The notes beneath the pieces were generated by a model that had not been told where the DNA came from, did not search any database, and saw nothing but the letters and a program-made list of their open reading frames with translations. Shown here one piece after another: positions 57,930-64,000 of a stretch of 64,000 nt of DNA. Position 1 is the first letter of the stretch. Every line of letters starts with the position of its first letter. Both the position numbers and the translations under genes were made by a program. This DNA is from Cellulomonas humilata (GTDB lineage: Bacteria > Actinomycetota > Actinomycetes > Actinomycetales > Cellulomonadaceae): NCBI RefSeq assembly GCF_030814415.1, contig NZ_JAUSVB010000001.1, positions 930,001 through 994,000 on the forward strand. Direction: 5' to 3'.

Positions 57930-59576
57930 TCAGCGGCGTCCCCCGCGCAGGCGCCGGAGGAGCGGTAGGAGCAGGTTGTCCAGCTCCTTCACCCGCAGCA
58001 GACGCAGGATGCCCGCGTAGACGAGGGCCATCACGGTACCGACGACGGCGCACTGGATGATCGACGCCACGAGACCTGTGGACAACCAGAGCCGGAGCAG
58101 CAGCAGGACACCGAACCCCAGGGCGGCCGACAGGACCGCGGCGAGGGTGGCTCGTGCGATGACCTGCAGGACGCGGGCGCCGTCGATCCCGCCGAGCCGT
58201 CGCCGCAGCCGCCACTGGGCGATCCACGCGCCCACGACGTAGGAGACGGTCATGGCAGCGCCGACGCCCGCGACCCACAGCGTCGGTCGCAGGATCAGCT
58301 GGGCGGCCCAGGCGCCCACCACGACGACCGCGGCCATCACGACCTGGATCGGCACCATCGCCCGGGCGTCCTCGTACGCGTAGTACGCGCGCTGGAACAT
58401 CGACCAGGCGCCGAACGCGGGGAGGCCGAGGATCATCGTGATCACGACCGTGGAGACGGCGTCGGCCGATCCCGCGGTCGCGGTGGCGAGCACGACGCGG
58501 GTCAGCGGCAGCGCGAGCACCAGGATGGCGGCGGTCGCGAAGACGGTGAACACGCCGACCACGCGCAGTCCCGAGGAGAGGGTGGCGCGCACGCCCGCGA
58601 CGTCGGCGTCGTGCGCCTGCCCGGAGAGCCGCGTGAACAGTGCGGTCGCCAGGGAGACGGTCACCAGCGAGTGCGGCAGCATGAAGATCAGGAACGCGAC
58701 GCTGTAGGCACCGGGGCCCGCCACGGCGGAGGCCGGTACCCCGTCGGCGACGGCCGCGGCCGGTGCGGCCGACGACACCCGGGAGCCCACGAGGTACCCG
58801 ACCTGGCCCACCGTGAGGCCCAGGAGGGTCCACGTCGCCACGCCCCCGGCGGTGCTCAGGCCCGATCCGCGCAGCCCCCAGCGCGGGCGGTAGTGGACCC
58901 CCGCCCGCCGCAGGGCGGGGAAGAGGACGGCGGCCTGGGCCACGACGCCGAGGGTCGCGGACCCGGCGAGCAGCGCGATCTGCCCGCCCGTCCAGGTGGA
59001 GGCGTCGGTGACGCCCGAGGAGTCCCAGAGCCCGAACACGGCGATGAAGACACCGAACCCGACGATCGCGACGACGTTGTTGACCACGGGCGCCCACATG
59101 TACGGCCCGAACGAGCCCCGTGCGTTCAGGACCTGGCCCAGCAGCGCGTAGGCGCCGTAGAAGAACAGCTGGGGGATGCACCAGTAGGCGAACGTCGTCG
59201 CAAGAGCGTCCTGCGTCGGGTTGCCGAAGTTCGAGTAGAGGTTGACGAGCACCGGCGCCAGGAGCGTGAGGACCACGGTCGCCCCGGCCAGCACCACGAA
59301 CCCGAACGTGAGCAGCCGGTCGACGTACTCCTGCCCGGCCTTGCGCTTGTAGGCGCGCACGACCTGCGGCACGAGGATCGCGTTCAGCACCCCGCCGGCC
59401 AGGAGCATGTAGAGCACGTTGGGCAGGTTGTTCGCCACCGCGAAGGCGTCCGCCGCCTGGCCGGTCGCGCCGATCGCGCTGACCATGACCATGCCGCGCA
59501 GGAGCCCCAGCACGCGCGAGACGGCGGTCCCCGAGGCCATGAGGGCAGCGCCGCGGCGCATCCCGTCGTCGGTCAT
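57930..59576 (-). CDS. murJ: Lipid II flippase MurJ (MviN)
   Basis: A 548-residue MOP-superfamily flippase with about 14 membrane helices. Conserved start: MASGTAVSRVLGLLRGMVM, then ADAFAVANNLPNVLYMLLAGGVLNAILVPQ, with the Arg and Asp known to line the cavity. It moves lipid II across the membrane for the SEDS/PBP enzymes. The ATG at 59576 overlaps the DUF6049 stop. The C-terminal pseudokinase fused in mycobacteria is absent and is encoded by the next gene. Confidence 0.93.
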   Translation of the reverse strand: MTDDGMRRGAALMASGTAVSRVLGLLRGMVMVSAIGATGQAADAFAVANNLPNVLYMLLAGGVLNAILVPQVVRAYKRKAGQEYVDRLLTFGFVVLAGATVVLTLLAPVLVNLYSNFGNPTQDALATTFAYWCIPQLFFYGAYALLGQVLNARGSFGPYMWAPVVNNVVAIVGFGVFIAVFGLWDSSGVTDASTWTGGQIALLAGSATLGVVAQAAVLFPALRRAGVHYRPRWGLRGSGLSTAGGVATWTLLGLTVGQVGYLVGSRVSSAAPAAAVADGVPASAVAGPGAYSVAFLIFMLPHSLVTVSLATALFTRLSGQAHDADVAGVRATLSSGLRVVGVFTVFATAAILVLALPLTRVVLATATAGSADAVSTVVITMILGLPAFGAWSMFQRAYYAYEDARAMVPIQVVMAAVVVVGAWAAQLILRPTLWVAGVGAAMTVSYVVGAWIAQWRLRRRLGGIDGARVLQVIARATLAAVLSAALGFGVLLLLRLWLSTGLVASIIQCAVVGTVMALVYAGILRLLRVKELDNLLLPLLRRLRGGRR

Positions 59577-61699
59577 CGGGTCTCCTGCTCGGTGGTGTCG
59601 TCCTCGGGCGCGGTACCGCCCAGGACGGGCAGCGACGTCGACGTGCCGGCTTCGGCCTCGGTGCGGGCGCCGCGTCGGGCACTCTGCCCGCGACGCACGG
59701 TGCGGACGATACCGAGCACGAGGCCGATCGCGAGCAGGATGCCGACGACGATCGTGCCGATGCTCTCGATGGTGGGGGCGACCTGTGCGGTGAACCGCAC
59801 GGCGGGGGACACGGCGAGGCCGTCGGTCGCCGTGAGCTGCGCGGAGACGTCGACCGTGCAGTTGGCGCGGGCGTGCAGCGGCACGCGGACGTTGGTCTCG
59901 CTCTGCGCCTCGACGACGACGGGCGCGATCTCGCCCACCTCGAGACAGGCCTTGCTCGGGTTGACGGCGAGCAGCACCGTCGCGGGGACGGCGAGCTCGT
60001 TGCGCACGACGATGGGCAGCGGGCTGTCGGCAGCGGTCACCACGAGGTCGCTGACGGGGGCGATGCTCAGGCCGGTCGTCCGGGCGTCGACGTCCGCGAT
60101 GACCGCCGACACCAGGGCGTCCCGCCCGCCGGGGGCGACGCGCCACGCGACCGACAGCGGTGCGAGGACCTCGTCGTCCACCCCGTCGAGCAGGACGGCG
60201 GGCTCGCTGGTGACCCCGGCGAACGCGACGGCACGGCTCCGGGCGTCGGCCAGTGCGCGCACGCTCGCCGGCGCGAGCTCGTCCGTGCTCACGGCGCTCG
60301 TGGGCAGCGTGCCGCGGGTGTCCGGCACGTCGGCGTCCAGGAGCGTGGCCACCGGTGCCAGGCGCACCCAGGGGGTGCTGGCGAACGCCGTCGTCAGGGC
60401 TGCGACGGTCGCGACGTCGGGGTCCCAGCCACGCCCGGGAGCGATCAGCAGGTGCGGCTGGTCGGCCTCGGTCTCCCGCGTGATGACGGCGAGCTCGGCG
60501 AGCGCCCGCTGGACGGTGGTGGCCGTCGTCGCGCCCGCGTCGACACCCGACGGTGCCGTGTAGAGACGGGTGAGCATCGCGTCCGGCTCGTACGCGGTCA
60601 CCTGGCCGTCGGTGGTCTGCACCCGGCGAGCGGCGCCGGGGGTGTCGTCGTCGGCCTCGTCGTTCGTCGTCGGTGGCAGCACGATCGCGTCCGCGCCGAC
60701 CTGCGAGGTCACGGCCGCCGTCGTCTCGTCCGGCAGCCCGGAACCCGGCGCCCACAGCAGCCCCGACGACGTCGACAGCCCAGGGATGCCGGTCTGCGCG
60801 GTGCGGTCCAGCGCGAGCTGGACCAGGTCCGGGCGGTCGGCGTGCGCCGCCGCGGCGATGTCGGGGTCGGACCACGGCAGGGCGACGACGTCGTGGTCGC
60901 GGAGCTCCGCCGTGAGGTCGGCCGCCCAGTCCTGCGTCCCCAGCGTCCCCGCGCTCGCTGCCGCGACCAGGGCCGGGTCGATGGCGACGCCGATCTGCGG
61001 CGCGACGGCGACCGCCGCGGCGAGCTCCCGCAGCCGTCCGCCTGCCCGGGTCAGCTCGTCGATCCCGGCGACGGTGGCCGCGCTCGGGCCGGGACCGTCC
61101 AGCGAGGGTGCCGACGGCGGGCCGACCACCGGGACCAGCACGGACAGTGGCGTCTGGGGGACGTCGTCGGAGGGGAGCCAGAGCAGGAACGTGCGCTGGA
61201 TGCCGACCCGTGCCGTGCCGTCGAGCGCCTCGACCACGAGCCCGCGCGGCCCCCACGTGTCGGCACCCTCGAGCAGGTCGACGTCGGCCGCGGGGACGAC
61301 GAGCTCGACCGGGACGCTCGCGCCGGGCAGGAGCGGTGCGGCGACCGGCGCGGTGGCGTCCTGCCTCGTGCGGCCCAGCCCCGTGGTCCCCGCGGACGTC
61401 CATGCGTCCAGGTCGGCGCGCACGCTGATGCGGAACCGGCTGATCCGGAGCGCCGCACCGGGCCTCTCGATCGCCTCGTCGCCGTCGTTGCGCAGCGTCG
61501 CCCGCACGCGCAGGTCCTCGCCGGGGCGCAGCACGCTGGGCGCCACCTCGGTGATCTGCACGCTGACCGGGAGGTCCGGGTCCAGGCTCGGGGTCGGGCT
61601 CGGGGTCGGCGCGCCGGCGGCTCCGCTGACCGGGACGGCGAGCGCGAGGGCGCCGACGAGAGCCAGGGCCGCACCGAGCACCCGCGAGCGCGCGCTCAT
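59573..61699 (-). CDS. DUF6049 family secreted membrane protein
   Basis: A 708-residue protein with a signal peptide (about residues 1-28, AALALVGALALAVPVSGAAGA), a Thr/Pro spacer, a long extracellular part, and one C-terminal transmembrane helix (about 655-675, IESIGTIVVGILLAIGLVLGIV) with a basic cytoplasmic end. The N-terminal segment resembles an NEW3/CARDB-like beta domain (LRPGEDLRVRATLRNDGDEAIE). This family sits upstream of murJ in most actinobacteria; the function is unknown but probably tied to peptidoglycan export. It overlaps the NUDIX gene and murJ by ATGA. Confidence 0.85.
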   Translation of the reverse strand: MSARSRVLGAALALVGALALAVPVSGAAGAPTPSPTPSLDPDLPVSVQITEVAPSVLRPGEDLRVRATLRNDGDEAIERPGAALRISRFRISVRADLDAWTSAGTTGLGRTRQDATAPVAAPLLPGASVPVELVVPAADVDLLEGADTWGPRGLVVEALDGTARVGIQRTFLLWLPSDDVPQTPLSVLVPVVGPPSAPSLDGPGPSAATVAGIDELTRAGGRLRELAAAVAVAPQIGVAIDPALVAAASAGTLGTQDWAADLTAELRDHDVVALPWSDPDIAAAAHADRPDLVQLALDRTAQTGIPGLSTSSGLLWAPGSGLPDETTAAVTSQVGADAIVLPPTTNDEADDDTPGAARRVQTTDGQVTAYEPDAMLTRLYTAPSGVDAGATTATTVQRALAELAVITRETEADQPHLLIAPGRGWDPDVATVAALTTAFASTPWVRLAPVATLLDADVPDTRGTLPTSAVSTDELAPASVRALADARSRAVAFAGVTSEPAVLLDGVDDEVLAPLSVAWRVAPGGRDALVSAVIADVDARTTGLSIAPVSDLVVTAADSPLPIVVRNELAVPATVLLAVNPSKACLEVGEIAPVVVEAQSETNVRVPLHARANCTVDVSAQLTATDGLAVSPAVRFTAQVAPTIESIGTIVVGILLAIGLVLGIVRTVRRGQSARRGARTEAEAGTSTSLPVLGGTAPEDDTTEQETR

Positions 61700-62250
61700 T
61701 CCTCGCCGACGAGCACGACGAGTGCTGCCTCGGCGAGACGCCGTTCGTTCGGGTACGCGAGGACCCCGTTCAGCTCCGCCACGGGGATCCACGCGGCGTC
61801 CTCCGCCTCACCGTCGGGGTCGCCCTCGACCGTGAGGAACCCCCCGGTCGCCCCCAGCAGGAAGTGGTGGACGACCTTGTGCACGCGGCGGTCGTCGCCG
61901 CTGAACCAGTAGTCGATGACGCCGAGGCGGCGCAGGACCTCGCCCGTGATCCCGGTCTCCTCCGCGATCTCGCGGACGGCGGCCTCCTCGGGCGTCTCGT
62001 TCCCCTCCAGGTGCCCCTTCGGCAGGCACCACTCGAGACGGCCCGCGCGGTTGCGGCGCGCGATCACGGCGGCGTGGTCGACGCCCTGCCGACGGCTCAC
62101 GACGATGCCGCCCGCGGAGGTCTCGTCGACGACCGGCAGGGGTGCGGACGGGACCCGCGTGATGCTGTGGCGGGGGTCGATGCGCAGCGGATGACCGCCC
62201 GGCGGCGCTGGCACGCCCCCGGGGACGGGTGGACGCGCCGGGCTCGACAT
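61696..62250 (-). CDS. NUDIX hydrolase
   Basis: A 184-residue NUDIX protein with a complete box GHLEGNETPEEAAVREIAEETGI (G, E, REU, EE, GU all present) after ETSAGGIVVSRR. It hydrolyses a nucleoside diphosphate linked to another group; the substrate is unknown. It resembles the NUDIX domain of MutT1-like proteins found beside the CCA-adding enzyme in mycobacteria. First gene of the NUDIX-DUF6049-murJ operon, divergent from the nucleotidyltransferase gene. Confidence 0.9.
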   Translation of the reverse strand: MSSPARPPVPGGVPAPPGGHPLRIDPRHSITRVPSAPLPVVDETSAGGIVVSRRQGVDHAAVIARRNRAGRLEWCLPKGHLEGNETPEEAAVREIAEETGITGEVLRRLGVIDYWFSGDDRRVHKVVHHFLLGATGGFLTVEGDPDGEAEDAAWIPVAELNGVLAYPNERRLAEAALVVLVGEE

Positions 62251-62330
62251 ATCGACACTGTAACGACTTGGGCGCGTCCCTCCTGCCCGGAGGGGTCGTG
62301 CCGGAGTGCGTATCTGGCAGGCTTGGACGA

Positions 62331-63839
62331 GTGCCCTCCCTCGATCCGTCCGTCGGCCCCGACTCCCCTGACCTGAGCGCAGCCCTGGTCGCGTTGCAGA
62401 AGCGTGCGCTCAGCGTGCTGGCCGGGCTGCCCAGCGACGCCCTCGAGCTCGGTGACCTGTTCCGCGCGGCCGGGCACGAGCTCGCGCTCGTGGGCGGTCC
62501 GGTGCGGGACGCGTTCCTCGGTCGGGTGTCGGCGGACCTCGACTTCGCGACGTCGGCGACGCCGGACGAGACGCAGGCGATCCTGGCCCGCTGGGGCGAC
62601 GCGCACTGGGACATCGGCAAGGAGTTCGGCACCATCGGCGCCCGCCGCTTCGCCGGTCGGCGTTCGTCGCTGGCGGACGACGTCGTCGTCGAGGTGACCA
62701 CGTACCGGTCCGACGAGTACGACCCGACGTCGCGCAAGCCGCAGGTCGCGTTCGGCGACTCGCTCGAGGGGGACCTGTCGCGCCGCGACTTCACGGTGAA
62801 CTCGATGGCCGTCCGCGTGCCGGACCTGACCTTCGTCGACCCGTTCGACGGGCTGACCGACCTCGCCGCCGGCGTGCTGCGGACCCCGGTGGACCCGCGG
62901 CAGTCGTTCGACGACGACCCGCTGCGGATGATGCGCGCCGCGCGGTTCGCCGCACAGCTCGGGTTCGCGGTGGACCCCGCCGCGCACGCTGCGATCGTGG
63001 ACATGGCCGACCGGATCACCATCGTGTCGGCCGAGCGGGTGCGCGACGAGCTGAGCAAGCTGCTGGTCTCGGCGCAGCCGCGCGCGGGCCTGGAGGTGCT
63101 GGTCGACACCGGTCTGGCGGCGCACGTCCTGCCCGAGCTGCCGGCGCTGCGGCTGGAGATCGACGAGCACCACCGGCACAAGGACGTCTACGAGCACTCG
63201 CTGATGGTGCTCGACAAGGCGATCGCGCTGGAGACCGGCCCGGACGGCGCGGTGCCCGGTCCGGACCTGGTGCTCCGGCTGGCGGCGCTGCTGCACGACA
63301 TCGGCAAGCCGAAGACCAAGCGCAACGAGGCGGGCGGCGGCGTCAGCTTCCACCACCACGAGATGGTCGGTGCCAAGCTCGTCGCCAAGCGGCTCAAGGA
63401 GCTGCGGTTCGACAAGGCCACCGTGCAGGCGGTCGCGCGGCTGACGGAGCTGCACCTGCGGTTCCACGGGTACGGCGAGGGCGGCTGGACCGACTCCGCG
63501 GTGCGTCGTTACGTCACGGACGCGGGCCCCCTGCTGGAGCGGCTGCACCGGCTGACCCGGTCCGACTGCACCACGCGGAACCTGCGCAAGGCGGCGCGGC
63601 TGTCGGCGGCGTACGACGACCTCGAGGAGCGGATCGCCCGGCTGCGCGAGCAGGAGGAGCTCAGCTCGATCCGGCCCGACCTGGACGGCACCCAGATCAT
63701 GGAGATCCTCGGGCTGACGCCGGGGCGCGAGGTGGGCGAGGCCTACAAGCACCTGCTCGAGCTGCGGATGGAGCGCGGACCGCTGGGCCCGGACGCCGCA
63801 CGCGACGAGCTGCTCACGTGGTGGGCAGCGCGCGCCTGA
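62331..63839 (+). CDS. cca: CCA tRNA nucleotidyltransferase (class II, PcnA/Cca family)
   Basis: A 502-residue enzyme that adds or repairs the CCA end of tRNAs. Nucleotidyltransferase head: ALVGGPVRDAFLGRVSADLDFATSA with the metal-binding Asp pair DLDF, then EFGTIGARR and RRDFTVNSMAV; neck DPLRMMRAARFAAQLGF; and an HD-type domain with EHSLMVLDKA and LLHDIGKPKTK. Two of the three tRNAs here lack an encoded CCA. The GTG at 62331 is favoured by homology (the conserved part starts soon after); the ribosome-binding site is weak. It overlaps the convergent gene's end by 26 bases. Confidence 0.93.
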   Translation: MPSLDPSVGPDSPDLSAALVALQKRALSVLAGLPSDALELGDLFRAAGHELALVGGPVRDAFLGRVSADLDFATSATPDETQAILARWGDAHWDIGKEFGTIGARRFAGRRSSLADDVVVEVTTYRSDEYDPTSRKPQVAFGDSLEGDLSRRDFTVNSMAVRVPDLTFVDPFDGLTDLAAGVLRTPVDPRQSFDDDPLRMMRAARFAAQLGFAVDPAAHAAIVDMADRITIVSAERVRDELSKLLVSAQPRAGLEVLVDTGLAAHVLPELPALRLEIDEHHRHKDVYEHSLMVLDKAIALETGPDGAVPGPDLVLRLAALLHDIGKPKTKRNEAGGGVSFHHHEMVGAKLVAKRLKELRFDKATVQAVARLTELHLRFHGYGEGGWTDSAVRRYVTDAGPLLERLHRLTRSDCTTRNLRKAARLSAAYDDLEERIARLREQEELSSIRPDLDGTQIMEILGLTPGREVGEAYKHLLELRMERGPLGPDAARDELLTWWAARA

Positions 63840-64000
63840 CCACGAGCAGGCACACGTCGTCCTCCTGGTGGGTGCCGATGAACGTCGCGACCAGCCGGTC
63901 CCGGACGGTCGCCGCGTCGGCGTCGTCGGGAACCGCCCCGAGCTCCGCGGTCAGGGCCGCGATGCCGTCGCGCAGGCCACGGTCGCGCCGCTCGACCAGC
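63814..64000 (-). CDS. SpoIIE-like PP2C phosphatase, C-terminal end (truncated by window edge)
   Basis: The last 61 codons only. LVERRDRGLRDGIAALTAEL followed by ATVRDRLVATFIG and the ending EDDVCLLVVRR match the C-terminus of SpoIIE/RsbU-type phosphatases ('DG-LVERR...DD-ALL-VR'), in which the DD pair binds metal. The partner would be an anti-sigma antagonist. The upstream part lies outside the window. Confidence 0.7.
   Translation of the reverse strand, partial: LVERRDRGLRDGIAALTAELGAVPDDADAATVRDRLVATFIGTHQEDDVCLLVVRRALPTT

Noticed and set aside
57930-61403. A single 1157-codon minus-strand frame covering murJ and beyond
   Set aside because: Its first 600 codons are an Arg/Gly/Ala shadow of the DUF6049 gene in another frame; the MurJ homology begins at 59576.

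Overview
This window looks like the replication-origin region of a high-GC actinobacterium, most likely Cellulomonas or a close relative. The reasons are the gene order yidC-yidD-rnpA-rpmH-dnaA-dnaN-gnd-recF-dciA-gyrB-gyrA, many GTG starts, an upstream fhaA-fhaB-pstP-SEDS-pbpA-pknA-pknB cluster, and a secreted GH9 endoglucanase with the domain order of C. fimi CenB (GH9-CBM3c-FnIII x3-CBM2). The genus is inferred from recall of family architecture, not from a database search.

Layout. 1-2.3 kb: 5' end of a secreted pectate lyase-like gene, a Pro/Thr-rich lipoprotein, a translationally coupled zinc-ribbon/GyrI-like pair and tRNA-Leu(CAG). 2.5-11.2 kb: an almost gapless operon for phospho-signalling and cell-wall growth (two FHA proteins, PP2C phosphatase, SEDS protein, class B PBP, two Ser/Thr kinases), ending at a strong terminator. 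11.3-16.9 kb: on the minus strand a PabA/TrpG-type amidotransferase, a small membrane protein, a class E sortase and a DUF881 protein; then crgA, a rhomboid protease, a cyclophilin and a helical-repeat membrane protein. 17-20.3 kb: the GH9 cellulase. 20.4-24.4 kb: an unusual HisF/HisH pair and an ABC-2 exporter. 24.5-28.6 kb: GNAT, a DUF2786 protein, a NarL-type two-component system and a DUF4386 protein. 28.6-29.0 kb: tRNA-Ala(TGC), a 39-residue DLW-39-type protein and tRNA-Ile(GAT).

29-41 kb: the origin block on the minus strand (DUF3566, gyrA, gyrB, dciA, recF, gnd, dnaN, dnaA). oriC lies between dnaN and dnaA. 41.4-43.9 kb: rpmH, rnpA, yidD, yidC and a KH/R3H (Jag/KhpB) gene on the plus strand. 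43.97-47.95 kb: about 4 kb with no convincing gene, locally lower GC, and eight ParB-binding (parS) sites. A ninth parS lies inside parA. rsmG, parA and parB follow, so the cis-acting centromere and its trans-acting ParA/ParB are side by side.

52-64 kb: ddl, a PLP aminotransferase, trxA/trxB, a membrane pseudokinase, murJ, a DUF6049 protein and a NUDIX hydrolase, all on the minus strand; then a CCA-adding-type nucleotidyltransferase on the plus strand and the 3' end of a SpoIIE-like phosphatase. The murJ-pseudokinase block and the FHA/PknB block are the two peptidoglycan-control modules that flank the origin in many actinobacteria.

Most worth a second look: the gene-free parS array, the roughly 360-residue low-complexity N-terminal extension of ParA, a HisF whose second catalytic Asp appears to be Gln, and a LacI-type operator motif shared by the pectate lyase and cellulase promoters.
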